A stretch of DNA of 64,000 nt, from positions 1,550,001 through 1,614,000 of the forward strand of contig NC_064233.1 in assembly GCF_023101765.2 (NCBI RefSeq), written 5' to 3'. Both the position numbers and the translations under genes were made by a program. The DNA comes from Spodoptera frugiperda. Taxonomy: Eukaryota; Arthropoda; Insecta; Lepidoptera; Noctuidae. The notes under the pieces were generated by a model. That model did no database searches and was not told the origin of the DNA. It was given only the letters and a program-made list of their open reading frames with translations. Shown piece after piece: positions 45,290 to 57,084 of this stretch. Positions within the stretch are counted from its first letter, which is position 1, and every line of letters begins with the position of its first letter.

Positions 45290-46060
45290 TTAAAGCGATC
45301 CCTAATCTACATTACATGACAATTAACGTCATTTTTACAACCAAATTAAAAGTGACACCTAACAAGTACAACTTAGGTGTGATTTTAGGTGCTTCGTCAG
45401 CTCAGTCACTTTTAAATAAGTGACAGTTTCAGAATGTTTGCAATGCAGGTTAAAACGGCTGAAGGGATCGTGATGAAATTAGGAACAGGGGTAGATTATG
45501 GTCTGGAATAACACATAGGTCGGGCGTTAGGCGTCTATTATAGTATAACAGCTCACATACAAACAAAATGGGACATAAACCAAGTAATGCGGGGCTCACG
45601 ACACACGCCACACTCACTCCAGGTGCGTCTGACTACATAACTCACGCCGTAAGTGTATCGTAAACAATAAAACGGTTTCACAATATTATTCCCTTCACAC
45701 GGACACGCTACACATCAAGTTACACAGAACCAGTATAAGCTGACCTTCGAATGTGCTGTAGTTGAATACAAAGCGAGACCATGATACACTGGTTCTGTAT
45801 AGTAGAGAATTATCCTTTATAACGCCTACGTCACGAGTTGGCGCGGTGTTGGCGCCCAGCGTGGGACCGCCGTAAACGCATTGTTCGCTGCCGACTCCCG
45901 AGGGACACCTGACCCTGTGTAATCCAATGTGCCTTTAGTAGCCTCCTACCCACCTTCTGCCCACAACGCTTGCTTTCACGAAGTTAGGAGGCCGGGAATA
46001 TTACTTTTTGTAAGCTGATATTTGCTAGTATGAATTTCATGAAAAATTACATTTATTTAC
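45290..46060. other. No gene seen; family H fragment and tRNA-Lys-like 19-mer
   Basis: 45440-45540 contains AAACGGCTGAAGGGATCGTG and TATGGTCTGGAATAACACAT, a family H-like piece. 45850-45868 is TTGGCGCCCAGCGTGGGACC-type sequence, followed at 45902 by GGGACACCTGACCCT. Confidence 0.45.
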
Positions 46061-46064
46061 TGAC

Positions 46065-46215
46065 TTCAAATAAAAAGGAGGTTTTCAGTTTCACCTGAAT
46101 GTTTGTATGTATATTTGTCCGCGATTATCTTGCGATTGCCTGAATCGATTTTGATGCGGTTTTCGAAAAAGTGTTCCTTACAGGTTACTAAATGACATCA
46201 AAAACGAAAGTTGAA
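46065..46215 (+). repeat. Dispersed repeat, family F
   Basis: ACTGACTTCAAATAAAAAGG, TCCGCGATTATCTTGCGATT, TCGATTTTGATGCGGTTTTC. Confidence 0.65.
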
Positions 46216-46219
46216 CTGG

Positions 46220-47930
46220 ATTTTTGAAAGACCGTTAATAGAATACTACTTATACTACCAAGTAAAATCATATAATAATTTAATAACTCAAAGCGAATGC
46301 CATTTAGAAACCAACACCAAACACACGTTATTCAATTACTTCCAGAGTTCCAGCCGTTCGCGTACTGAAACAGTTTCCATTCACTCGGGAACCGTAGCGA
46401 ACGTAAAATATATTTGAAAGCTGAACATTTCTCGTTCACGACACACACTGAAAGAAGGCATCAAATATCGCGAGCTTGGCTAAATAAAGCCTTAACCAAG
46501 ACGTAGGCAGTAACTTAACTTACTAACTTAGTTCTTGTTTTATTAAAATTATAAATTCTAACAATGGCGCGCGGAGCCTTCGCAGAATACCATTACGCGT
46601 ACAATGTCTCAATTTCTTAATTATGCAAAACAATTTACTACGACAAGTTTATTCAAACGAATATTGTTCCCACTCTGAATACTGAACGAGGACACTCCGT
46701 CATGTTTGCTCTCTCTTTCTTTCATAAATAAAAAGCGAGCGAGTTGGCGCCCAGCGTGGGACCACCCCTCGAGCAAACATCTTTTATTCGTGAATCGTTT
46801 CAACACTTCCTCAAATCTGTTCTCACATTATCGCGACCCTTTCTGTAAACTAAATTCTTAACAAGCGTTCAATATTCTAGCTACGGTTTGCAGCTAAAAG
46901 TTAACTGGCTCGTTTAAATGCCATCGACAGTTAGTCGGGTGCATCATCAACTCTCCCTCGACACGCTATGTACCTAGCTGTACAGCTGGAGGTTGATGTC
47001 ATCGCTCTGTTGATGGTCCGCTCCAAACATTAAAGTGCAATTCCAGTCGGGGGATGGTTTGAAATATTGTCAATAGACATCGTACATTACATTATCTACT
47101 GGCAATCGATGCATTAAACATTATTCAACGTAGCAATGTAATGTTTGCCACAAAATCTGATGGTTGGAACCAAACATTTATTTCCAAAATTCCTTCGTAA
47201 CAAGTCCGGCGAGCATTTAATTCTTTAATGTCATAACACACGATTCAGGAAGGACAATATTTACTGACCATTATCGGAACTATTTCCCCTGAGCCGGCAT
47301 TGAACACACCAAACAACACACAAGCCAACCTAAATACAACTTTACTGTTTAAAAAATAAAGTACAATTGCGGATGCTATTAAAAAGCTCCAGGTGCTCGT
47401 ATAATTTCGACCTTATTACGTGCGCAATAAAACGTATTAACATTTAAAACAACAGAATGAGGGGCACAGGGATCATTAACGTCGGCTAAGTGATAAGCAA
47501 ATATGAATTTTAAAGTTATGGAGTCGTAGAGTGCAGGATTACTTGGGGTTTTAACAGAGGGTGGACGGGCCAATGTTTTGTTTGACAATTATATTAAGAG
47601 CTTCTGCGTTTCATGTAGCCCTGGTACCCGGTACCCGGTACTTAGCAGGTGACATTTTATCTTTTTTATTCGCTTGCGTTGTATTTAGGATTTATGTCGT
47701 TTTGCTTAGTTCCTTGTGTTGCTGTTATCCTGGTAGAATGGACGATATTTTCTTGTTTTTAGGGAGAATTATTTTGTTTTTTTGTAAATATGGCGAGGTA
47801 TGCTCGGAATGGTAGTATCTACTTATTTACTGTTGACTAGGAATGTATGTGAGTATATTATGAGTTATTCATCAAATATGATAGTGATATTATAACATGG
47901 TGTGGTAAAACCCAAACCCTCAATCTCCCC
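46220..47930. other. No gene seen
   Basis: 46745-46763 is another tRNA-Lys-like 19-mer. 47625-47641 is a short GGTACCC repeat. Frames of 61-84 codons have no recognisable content. Confidence 0.4.
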
Positions 47931-47939
47931 AATCTGAAG

Positions 47940-48050
47940 TTCCCAATCCCCAAATCTCCAAGACCTGTGGTGTTACGGGTATCCACGGAGCGCCGATTGC
48001 TTACCATCAGGTGATCCGATGTTCGTTTGCCGACCTATCCCATAAAAAAA
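47940..48050 (-). repeat. Dispersed repeat, family D fragment
   Basis: GTGTTACGGGTATCCACGGA and TTGCTTACCATCAGGTGATC, reversed relative to 3275. Confidence 0.65.
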
Positions 48051-48054
48051 TCCT

Positions 48055-48600
48055 GACAATGATTTGCCTGACCCGGGAAAAAGTCTGATTCCCTTGATCA
48101 GTAGTAGTTAGAAGTATTTATGTTCACATTGAAATACAATTTCGCGAGTACACCATCATCCAATCACGAATGTATCGATAAAACATTACGGTGTTCCCAA
48201 AAAGAAATCACAATGACCATTTGGCGATTCTCGAGTGAGGCTCGATATAATTTTAAACGAAACCCGTCATAAAGATGATCCGCGCTCAATGGTCGGAATT
48301 AGGGGACGACATTTATGGCCGGTATTGGGGCGCGGCCGGATTCAGGCGCAAGGAGCCAGTGGAACGGTCCACGTCTGCACGTATTAGGACCCTCATTAGT
48401 GTCACATTCATTATTTCGTAATATTAGCGGCAGCGGGCACATAAACTTTTATTTTCATTGAAGCAAAATCCGTGTATGAAATGAAACAAAATTATGGCGC
48501 CAAGTTATTCACCAAAAAGGTTAATATTGAAATAATCTTGTAAGTTGTAACTACAAACGTTGTTGTCTAGCTCACAGACAAAAGAAAACCTCAAACCAAA
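48055..48600. other. Unique tract, candidate regulatory DNA
   Basis: 48200-48430 is CpG-moderate and shows no repeat match. It contains GTCGGAATTAGGGGACGACA and TTTATGGCCGG, reminiscent of conserved non-coding elements. No gene. Confidence 0.3.
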
Positions 48601-48604
48601 CCTC

Positions 48605-48765
48605 CACATGTTTGTTTGTTTGTATGTTTGTCAATCACGTTGAAACTACAAAACGGATTTTGATAAAATTTGGTATACAGACAGAGTATGAGCTGACTTG
48701 GATAATAGGATACTTTTTATCCCACGGGAACGCGGACGAAGCCGCTGGCAGAAGTTTTATAATCC
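48605..48765 (+). repeat. Dispersed repeat, family H
   Basis: TTTGTTTGTATGTTTGTCAA, CAAAACGGATTTTGATAAAA, TTGGTATACAGACAGAGTAT and GACGAAGCCGCTGGCAGAAG. Closest copy at 59605. Confidence 0.7.
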
Positions 48766-48769
48766 CCAA

Positions 48770-49390
48770 AACCTCTTTCTACTTAATTATAACAATGAAT
48801 TCTTTGAACTAGAATGGACCTTTCTTCATAAAACAACCTAAACTTTGCGCAAAATCTTTAAACCCAATCTCCGCGCAGCTGACTGGAGCCATAAACAATA
48901 GAGACGCTATCAGGCAGTACCTGCCATCCACACCCAGCCAAACTGGAGCCGACACTACAATGTATAATGCACACCAACCGCTCGTCACCTCGCTCACAAC
49001 TGGAGCGAAGTCGTAGGAAACTGTTATCAAATGCAAGAACCTTTGTTATCAATAAATAAAATACATCTACAGCACTCCTCCCAAGAGTACAGTACACAGT
49101 ACAGGTGTATCCATCGCTCACTATATGTCGCGTTATCATACAATATGTACGAGTACATACAGTGGCGCCCTCTACTGTATTTATTGCTGTATCTCACACG
49201 AGTAGTTTAGTTTGTAATCTAATCGTAGTTGTTTTATAGTGGAGCAGCTTTTACTGGTCGGTAAGTTAGTGTTTAGTTGGAATATAGCTAGCATCATACT
49301 TTGTAATTCACAAGGGGTAGGTAGAGATGTCATGTTAAAAGTGCTATGTAGTGGTACTTGTACTTCTTACTATCATCGAGAATTTTCATA
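48770..49390. other. No gene seen
   Basis: Frames of 75 and 93 codons overlap on the minus strand in different phases and carry no domain. Confidence 0.4.
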
Positions 49391-49394
49391 AACG

Positions 49395-49492
49395 GCAAAA
49401 AGTCTCAATATATCTGCCCACACCAGGAATCAAATCCAAGACTTTCTGAAGTATCCTTCCTATTATGCCACTATTTAGTCAACGAAGCTGAA
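49395..49492 (-). repeat. tRNA-like SINE head
   Basis: GGAATCAAATCCAAGACTTT and TTTAGTCAACGAAGCTG, reversed. Confidence 0.45.
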
Positions 49493-49497
49493 TCAAT

Positions 49498-49655
49498 CTT
49501 CCTAATCCCCAACAACCCTTAAATTCCTAACCCCCAAAAGGCCGGCAACACATTGTAACGCCTCTGGTGTTTCAGGTGTCCATGGGCGCCAGGGATGTCT
49601 TACCATCAGCTGATACGTCTGCTCGTTTACCGGCTTATACCAAAAAAGAAACAAT
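49498..49655 (-). repeat. Dispersed repeat, family D
   Basis: TTAAATTCCTAACCCCCAAA, AGGCCGGCAACACATTG and CTTACCATCAGCTGATACG. The 169-codon plus-strand frame at 49567 starts inside this repeat and is not a gene. Confidence 0.7.
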
Positions 49656-50101
49656 GTATCCTACAAAAATACCTCATATTCTACCATACTATCCGACCAT
49701 TCCATTCTACCACAGCGCCGGCCATGCATACAAACATACAACCAAACAGCGCTGCACTCTCCAACTATTTGTCGATACACCTTTACTGCAGCGGGATACA
49801 CTACAGGGCACTTCCCAGCTGTGCAGCGGGTTATATTTAATTCCGAGCGGTGGCGCTGCTAGTCAATACTGCATGTATGTCTGTATCAAACTTGTATGTT
49901 TACTGGAGACCCGGTGCTCGCGATACACACGGGTGATCTGTGCAACCGGTCAGAAATATTTGACTGAGCCTAATCAGAAATCATATAGTCGAGTTAGTGA
50001 CATGAACTCCTTCGTCATATGGGCGCCTGGTACATTGATTGAACTAATTTGGCTTTTGTGTTATAATCGCGAATAATTTTTTTCCCATCTAGTATTCATT
50101 G

Positions 50102-50266
50102 TTTTTTTTTTTTTTTTGAGGGGGGGAGAATCATCAATTGGCTTCTCCCGCCCTGGGTGAGGCGAGAGGGAGAGTCAGACTCCTACTGAATAAAAACCAC
50201 ACCATTCCTTCTCTTACTTTTCAAGCTAGAGCCCCGGTATACCCGCTAGGTAGCCCGCAGCTGCGG
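50102..50266 (-). repeat. R1-like LINE 3' fragment with A tail
   Basis: A run of 16 T (50102-50117) is the reversed poly-A tail. Then GGCTTCTCCCGCCCTGGGTG and CCCGCTAGGTAGCCCGCAGC. No clear target duplication. Confidence 0.82.
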
Positions 50267-50269
50267 ATA

Positions 50270-51300
50270 TCATACAATGCTAGAAGATTTACCAGCTTCA
50301 TAAGCCTAATTCCACTATATAAATAAAGCTTCTTTGTACACTTTGGCACCAATTTTCTCGTTCAGTTTATGTAATTCCTCAAAATACAACGGCGGCGTCG
50401 AAAGCTGTGATCTAAATTGTATATTTTATTCAACTATCGAGTAACAGTTAAATCTTTAGAACTAAACAAACTCACACAACGCTTTCTTAATAATTAATAT
50501 TTAAAATCTGCACCTTCATAATTTACAAACCAAGAAACTACACCTTACCTACTCGTGTGTCACCTCCTTGTCACAATGTGACATTTTCATCAGCCGGCAG
50601 TCAGCGGGGACTGAGGGAGCAGCCAGTAGGTACTGGTCCCAGTAGTCAGTGGGGACACGTTAATCAACATACTTGATTACAAGCAGTGAGCAAGGGAAAC
50701 TAAACTCTGTTATTCATATGCTGCACTTACGTTACGGTAGCAACGAAATTAACAAGTCCACAATATTGGCTTACATAGTTATTTCAATATCTGTCAAAAA
50801 CCTTAGATAAATAAAAATATTCAGAGATTCTGGATCAAATTATTTATGAATCTTATTAATGTCGGCCATTACATCATACGCTGCCAAATATTTATTCCGT
50901 GCTAAAAAAAATAATATTCTTACATTTTGAAAACCTACTTTTCACTGAGATCTCCAGAACGCCACTACTCATGCTCAGCTATGATCACGTCGTGTCTTAG
51001 AGGAAAAGATAGATCTTTTAAATAAAAATCGAACCCAAGACATTATTAGACAGCGCCTACCAACCTCACAAGACGACAATACCTTCCCATTGTTCCAACG
51101 ACACGCTTAGCTAATGTTTAATGAGGTGTAACAGACAACGGACATCTGTAGCGCGTGCCATTGTTGCTGCAACTAGTGGCGCGCAACGCGTTGCAGCAAC
51201 CGATGCACGGACTGATAGAACAATGTGTTTACTGGCGACACGAGCCAATGGGTAACTGTGTCTTATACAAAATTAATGTATGTACCTACACTTATTTATA
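50270..51300. other. No gene seen
   Basis: A reversed tRNA-like head (AAATCGAACCCAAGACATTA) lies at 51008-51085. 51165-51200 contains CGCGCAACGCGTTGCAGCAA, partly palindromic. The rest is unassigned. Confidence 0.4.
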
Positions 51301-51304
51301 TCTA

Positions 51305-51475
51305 TACTCTATACTAATTTATAAAGCTTAAAAGTTTATTTGAACGCGCTAATCTCCGGAACTACTGGTCCGATTTCAATCATTCTTTTTGGGTTGGATA
51401 GTGCATTTGTTGAAGAAGATAATAGGCTATACCCAAACAGAGCAGGTGCAATCGCGCTGAAGTGGCTAGTTTATA
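51305..51475 (-). repeat. RTE-like LINE tail or SINE-like repeat, copy 2
   Basis: Reversed: TATACTAATTTATAAAGCTT, GAACGCGCTAATCTCCGGAA and CAAACAGAGCAGGTGCAATC. Confidence 0.7.
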
Positions 51476-52285
51476 ATACTGTAAACTGCTGTGACGACAG
51501 TACCTGAAACAAAAAGAAAATAACTAATTAGATTTTGTCAACATACACTTGATTTTATCACATAGTAAACTTAACATAGGTAACTGGTTACATGTAAATA
51601 TATGCATCTCTGTCTAGAGCTTCAGAGATTATAAAGATGTTACACTTTATAGGCATCATAGAGTAAGTCCGTGTCTATGGCATCGCGTTGGCGGCGCGCC
51701 AGTCAGTCGCGCGGCGGCCGCGGTGCCGTGCGCACGTCCCGACATTATGCAGCGGCGGAGCGACGCCCGATAACGAGCGCACCGTTTTATTTGCACACCG
51801 AATGGCTTTTAATCTGGAAACGCATTTAAATGGGTATTTGTTTAACCGAGGGAAGTGTCGCCAATTCACTGGAATTAGGATAATGGTTACTTGGATTTTG
51901 TTTAAGAATTAGTTTAGAAGGCACCAGCACACGCCTTTCTTTCAAAAAAGTGCTACAATAGGCATGTTCTACTCAATAATTCAGCATATACGAGTACATA
52001 TTATTATATAACACAATACCCATTCCAAAATAGTTTAAAAAGGTTTCAAACTAGAGCGAACTTTAATTAAAACCCAATCGTTAATATGAAATGAATGTCC
52101 TAAAACAATAAAGGCGGTATTTGATTAAACGAGCCATTATTGGTTGAGAGCCACAAGGAGTGTGTCGACACGAACATATTGTGTGTGTGTGACAGTTCCA
52201 TTAACATCTATATTGTGTATGTGTGGGTTATGGAGGCTAGTCCCGGGCCCCTAGGGGTCGCCAGATAAAGTCTAAATCATTAGGG
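51476..52285. other. Unique DNA with a CpG-rich block
   Basis: 51680-51790 is CpG-dense (CGCGCGGCGGCCGCGGTGCC) and leads into AT-rich, non-repetitive sequence with GGAAACGCATTTAAATGGG. Frames on both strands are open only because of the composition. Candidate regulatory element, inference only. Confidence 0.3.
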
Positions 52286-52289
52286 TGCT

Positions 52290-52620
52290 TTTCCAGAGAT
52301 GTGTTATGTAGCTATACTACGAAGATGTAATAGCTAAGCTGTGACACTATGTGACCGTTTCCACCGATACTAAGCTATGTAGCTGTGCGAGAAAGATGCG
52401 CAGCTCGAGTATGCGATGTATCGATAGTATGAAAGCCATCCATACCATATTCCATATAAAAAATACCTTAGCTGAGTCCATTTCCACCAGTGTTAAGCTA
52501 TGTGTACCAATGAATATGATTGGTGAAAGCCAAACGCATCCACAGCAACGTAGCATAGCACATCTCAGCTTGGTAGAAGGCACCCTTCTAGACCTAAGAG
52601 TATCTATCGTCATTTATTAC
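52290..52620. repeat. Element with internal direct repeat, family I
   Basis: TTTCCACCGATACTAAGCTATG at 52358 and TTTCCACCAGTGTTAAGCTA at 52480 are internal copies. Related words (CTAAGCTACG, GCTAAGCAAC) occur near 56610-56650. Frames of 88 and 91 codons lie over it on opposite strands and are not genes. Confidence 0.45.
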
Positions 52621-52671
52621 AGTTAGACTGAGGAGGACCTCTAAACAAGACTGTTTAAATATGCTGATACT

Positions 52672-52742
52672 AAGACTACCACATTGGTCGAGTGGTCGCA
52701 AATTCTACTGGTAAACAGGGGGTCTCGGGTTCGATTAGGTAA
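52672..52742 (+). repeat. tRNA-like SINE head
   Basis: TTGGTCGAGTGGTCGCAAAT and CTCGGGTTCGATTAGG, good A-box and B-box spacing. Confidence 0.5.
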
Positions 52743-53069
52743 TGCAAAGTATTACTTCAGCCTGTAAACTTTTTCAAAAGAATATCTACCTTACTCCTTT
52801 GCCCTAAAGTCCAACCTCCAATCTACAGAGAGAGTATAGCTTGATCTGCCGCCGTCTACCACACAAAAGACGTTATAATTCGCACGCAATTACTAGGAAA
52901 TCATGTACCAGTACTACAGCGGCCATTATTCCGTGAAGTCGTAGGCAGCAGGTACACGCCCACTGCTGGACGATTATGTTATTAGCAGTATTGTTGCAGG
53001 AAGTCAGCATATTGCTGTACTGGACGCAATTACTCTAGCTTTGTGATATTACTGGAAGATTCCAAATGG

Positions 53070-53161
53070 TCTTTTTTTTAAGGGGGTAAATCATCCAATG
53101 ACTGCTCACGCCTTGGGTGAAGCGAGAGGGACTGTCAAACTCTTACTGACTAAAAACCACT
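53070..53161 (-). repeat. R1-like LINE 3' fragment
   Basis: TTTTTTTTAAGGGGGTAAATCATCC start, ends TGACTAAAAACCAC; the farther part is missing, and a family D copy begins next to it. Confidence 0.75.
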
Positions 53162-53164
53162 GTT

Positions 53165-53295
53165 GATGTGATAACAGTAAAAGAGCACACGGATTAAACC
53201 GATCTGATGGTAAGCAATCCGCACCGCACATGGACACCCACAACACCAAAGTTGTTACAAGAGCGTTACCAGCCCTCTACTGATGGCTCGCCCAC
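53165..53295 (+). repeat. Dispersed repeat, family D (short form)
   Basis: CCGATCTGATGGTAAGCAAT, CACATGGACACCCACAACAC, GCGTTACCAGCCCTCTACTG. Confidence 0.65.
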
Positions 53296-53299
53296 GTGC

Positions 53300-53605
53300 A
53301 AAAAAAGGTAAAGACAAACGCCGCAACCGCTAAGGAATATAAAAATAGAAATATGTCTCGCTCCAAGAATAGAACGGATAATTCAGTCAGTACTTGGAAG
53401 CCGCGACACGTTCCTCAATAATTGACTTTACAACTCCTCGCGGGAGACATTCATCTAGACTCGAGATACATTCACTCTTGGCTGCCAGTTGTATTAGAGT
53501 TAACCATTGTTTCTACTGCGTGAGTACACCCGCTACAACAGAGACACCACGAGAGCGTTGCCGGTAACCATGTCAGCAGTTGTATTAGTAGGCACACCCC
53601 TAATT
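53300..53605. other. No gene seen
   Basis: Unassigned. Confidence 0.4.
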
Positions 53606-53608
53606 AAA

Positions 53609-53845
53609 TGTGCGGGTCTGCGGACGGCGAGTAAAGGTAGCTCGCTGCCTCAAAGAGCCAAACTACCGCAAGTGGAGCCCAGTAGGGCTGATGACCGCCC
53701 CGGAGCTGCGGACAACGTAACAGATTACCGTGGCTCCGGCTCACATCAATAGAAAGAACGGGGTGGTTTTCAGTCAGTAAGAGCCTGACACTACCTCTCG
53801 CCTCTCCCAAGACAGGAGAAGTCATTGGATGATTTTCCTCGTTTA
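53609..53845 (+). repeat. R1-like LINE 3' region, longer copy
   Basis: It begins GTGCGGGTCTGCGGACGGCG, just as the sequence after the stop codon at 36857 does. It keeps the order of that insertion but lacks about 60 bp around 36898-36950. Diverged at the 3' end. Confidence 0.82.
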
Positions 53846-54197
53846 GAAAAACCTTTATTAAATTAACCCTTTACACCTAACCTAAAAAGCCCAGTAAGTG
53901 AAATACTCAGTTATGCACTGTAGGTACACCTCTTCTTAACCTTGCCGTAGAATAAAACTTGATGTTATATTATACCGGGCGGCGCTGCGTGGCCGCTGCA
54001 AGTAATAGACAATGAAATGCAAATGTTACGAGTACAGACAGACAGACTAATGTCTGACTCCGTATATATTTACTGAAGCAATACTCTGTAGTGTACAGCA
54101 TCTATACAACATCTGCGCAAGACGAATGTTTTAAGACAATACGTATTAGGTTGTTGAACTCTTACAAGTCAGAAATGTCAAGATACAACACATCACA

Positions 54198-54472
54198 TCA
54201 CAGGTATTCGAGCAGACGTATCACCTGATGATGACACTTGAAACCCCAGAGGCGTTACGAGTGCTTTGCCTGCCTTTTTGGGGTTAGGAATTTAGGGGTT
54301 TTGGAGAATCGGTGATTGAAAAGATAAAGAAGGTAATTGGGCATCTGGTAACCTTACTCACACAACGAAACACAACGCAAGCGTTGTTTCATGTCAGTTT
54401 TCGGTGAGTTCGCCGTATCACTCCGGTCGAGTCGGCCCATTCGTGCCGAAGCATGGCTCTCCCACACTTAAA
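54198..54472 (+). repeat. Dispersed repeat, family D (long form)
   Basis: TATCACCTGATG, GGTTAGGAATTTAGGGGTTT, CACAACGAAACACAACGCAA and GAAGCATGGCTCTCCCACAC. Confidence 0.75.
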
Positions 54473-54482
54473 TCAATGAGTA

Positions 54483-54552
54483 TAGTTCCCTAACAAAAGG
54501 AGTATCCTCCGATCAAGCGAGGTGATCGTGTCTGGCGGGCTTTCTGCTTTAA
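54483..54552 (+). repeat. Dispersed repeat, family E (left part)
   Basis: AGTTCCCTAACAAAAGGAG, GAGGTGATCGTGTCTGGCGG; the right part appears at 55480. Confidence 0.65.
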
Positions 54553-54889
54553 GATGATATCTTAAATTGTGGGAACTATTATATATAATTCATAAACTTT
54601 ACTGGCTCGAAATTCTTTAATTTAATTTCAACTTTCTTGCGTAAAACTAAGGTTAAAATTCTATTAAAAACCTGACCTGAGGCCTGAGACTTGACTCATA
54701 GCTTTAATATTGTAACACCACTCAGAAAATTAACCAACTAAGTTGTGATTGTTCTATGTAGGCTGAATATTTTTACTTTTGTACCGAAAGTGATTTTTTT
54801 AATTAAACTAGTTTAAGCCATAAATTAATCAAACCTTTGTTAAAAAAGGGAACCGCCTTCAATTTTCTTTACCGCCTCCATCTTTTTAA

Positions 54890-55045
54890 ATCTATATACC
54901 TAAAACCTTCACCTAAGTCTAAAAGATACTATGCTGAAAACCGCACCAAAATCGATTCAGTCAAACGCGAGATAATCGTGCACAAACAAACATACATACA
55001 TACAGGTCAAACTGAGAACCTCCGTTTTTTTGAAGTCGGTTAAAA
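54890..55045 (-). repeat. Dispersed repeat, family F
   Basis: CAAACGCGAGATAATCGTGC and TTTTTTTGAAGTCGGTTAAA at the end. Confidence 0.65.
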
Positions 55046-55049
55046 AGAA

Positions 55050-55475
55050 AAGGACTACACCTACTGATATTCAGCTGAATTACATGAAACATACAATCAG
55101 GAGATAAGTAGGACCAAAAGCTGATGAGAACTCCCACGCTGGCTACCGTCCGACTCAAGTCAAAACAAAAGAATAGTCCAGCAAGAATGGGAGCAGTGTA
55201 TAAATCATCCGAGTGCATGGAGGCTGGGAGCCGACGAAGCGTGCGCCTAATTAAGATAACTGCTATCTGCGGCGCCATAACTCTCGGGGTATCGCCGGCC
55301 ACCGCGCTGTGTTGTCAATTATACCCGGGACATGGGAACATACACCATGTACCATATCAAGCGCTCTATACCTACATACTCGCAGATTTGGCAACATGTA
55401 CCTTCGAGACACTTCGAGACACAACGAGACACACAAATGTGATTTTTTAAACATAATATAAACCATGTGCGTTTT
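55050..55475. other. No gene seen
   Basis: 55190-55330 is CpG-moderate and unique. GAGACACTTCGAGACACAACG is a short direct repeat near 55400. Frames on both strands are small. Confidence 0.35.
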
Positions 55476-55479
55476 AGAA

Positions 55480-55620
55480 ATTCGCTTCCCACTCGCACTC
55501 GATCTTAAAAATCATTTGTTTTATAAGTGCGATGTAGGATTTATAACATCATCCGTTGATTTGTTCATCGATCGTCTATTTGCGGCTTCTGTCATCTGTC
55601 ACTTGTCATGTATCGCCACA
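55480..55620 (+). repeat. Dispersed repeat, family E (right part)
   Basis: GATGTAGGATTTATAACATC, CCGTTGATTTGTTCATCGATC and ATCTGTCACTTGTCATGTAT match 31728-31812. Confidence 0.6.
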
Positions 55621-55889
55621 GTCATCTACTCTATTACTGTCTGGAACAACACATTTTTTATCTAGGTATAAACGATTAAACGTACATTACATCTATGATA
55701 TTTCTGAACTGTAAACAAGGACCACCTATCATGGCTGGAAGCAGTGACTAGTAGCAAGGCATTCGCTCCGACCCATTACCTCCCAAGTATATGACCAACT
55801 TCTGCAGTTATGACAGGAGAAAGCGATGTCCTTGTAAGGTCGCACCACAAACATGTGTATTGATGACAACACGTCACATAATCTTAGTA

Positions 55890-56045
55890 ATATTATAAAT
55901 GCGAAAGTTTGTGCGTGTTTTTATCAAAACGGCTGATGACAAATACGATGTCAAAACGATTGCGATGTTTGGAACGGGATAAATTATGGTCTGGATCTTT
56001 TTATCCCACAGGAACGAAGGGGAAGCCGCTGGCGATAAGTAGTCT
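55890..56045 (+). repeat. Dispersed repeat, family H
   Basis: ATAAATGCGAAAGTTTGTGC, AAATTATGGTCTGGAT and GGGGAAGCCGCTGGCGATAA. Confidence 0.65.
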
Positions 56046-56114
56046 GTATCACAGTATAAATACAATACATAATAAAAATAATGCACAGCCCCTCACACTT
56101 CCTCTAGAAAACTC

Positions 56115-56210
56115 CATAAGAGGGGTTTGCGTTGGAGGTAAGAGATCGTAGTTTATAAGGTTTAGGTTAATCAGAGAACGCTGCTACCCGGTTTCTGTCA
56201 ACACTGACTC
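56115..56210 (+). repeat. Dispersed repeat, family G fragment
   Basis: GAGGTAAGAGATCGTAGTTT and CAGAGAACGCTGCTACCCGG; directly followed by a reversed R1-like fragment. Confidence 0.6.
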
Positions 56211-56219
56211 TTACGACAT

Positions 56220-56458
56220 CTTTTTTCATTAAGGGGGAAAAATAATCCCATGACATCTCCCGCCTCGGGCGAGGCGCGAGGGAGTCTCAGACCACCTATC
56301 CTACTCCTCTTTGAGCCGGAGCCCCGGTAAACCCGCAAGGTAGTCCGCAGCTCCGGATCTGGCATCATCGTGTTTTGCTCTTTCAAGCAAAACGCGACGC
56401 GCCTTACGCAAGTTCTGGTCAAGCGGTGAGCTACCCTTGCTCGCCATCCGCAGATGAT
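56220..56458 (-). repeat. R1-like LINE 3' region, longer copy
   Basis: CATTAAGGGGGAAAAATAAT start, CTCCCGCCTCGGGCGAGGCG, ACCCGCAAGGTAGTCCGCAG, and far end GCTACCCTTGCTCGCCATCC near the ORF2 stop region. Confidence 0.8.
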
Positions 56459-56459
56459 G

Positions 56460-56900
56460 ATGGGTAGCTTTGGGGTGGAGTCTTTGACAAAAGCATCCTA
56501 CTCTGTCGTTAGCACACAGAGAAATAAACACATATATAACAATATATTTGCCGTACAATGTGTGTATAATATACATACATACATTATGTAGCAGGGATGT
56601 AACTCCGCACTAAGCTACGTACATGTCCCATCTCATTAGCTAAGCAACAAGAGTTTACTTAAGTAAAACTAATTACCCAGCAGAGTGCTAAGTTACTTAG
56701 GAACACGGCGCTAAGTAGCTCTAGGATAGCTAACTGTAGCTAGCGTGCGTAGAAGTTTGCCATTAAAATGTACTTTGGATTTCAATGTACATATTATAAC
56801 CTCTTAGTATTTTCTGGTAACCTAGTCATTTGTGGTATTGAAATATCAATGTATTTTGTGTATTAATTATGTCACAATGTATGGAAAAACTATTTATTTA
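56460..56900. other. No gene seen; family I-like words
   Basis: 56600-56760 contains several CTAAG/GCTA words similar to 52290-52620 but no clean boundary. Confidence 0.35.
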
Positions 56901-56904
56901 CTAA

Positions 56905-57080
56905 ATTGTTACCCGGCTTCAAAACACAAAGAGGTTCTCAGATTTATACGCATGTATGTTTGTCCGCAATTTCCTCGCGATCGGTTGAACCGATTTCGAT
57001 GCTACATAAGTGTTTGTTACACTTAGGAGTAGGTTTTAGTATACCTATAACCTTATTATATTAACCGACCAAAAACGGGA
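56905..57080 (+). repeat. Dispersed repeat, family F
   Basis: ACCCGGCTTCAAAACACAAA, GTCCGCAATTTCCTCGCGAT, GAACCGATTTCGATGC. Confidence 0.65.
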
Positions 57081-57084
57081 GTCG

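Noticed and set aside
49567..50076. 169-codon plus-strand frame
   Set aside because: Starts inside a reversed family D repeat and has no recognisable domain or conserved composition.
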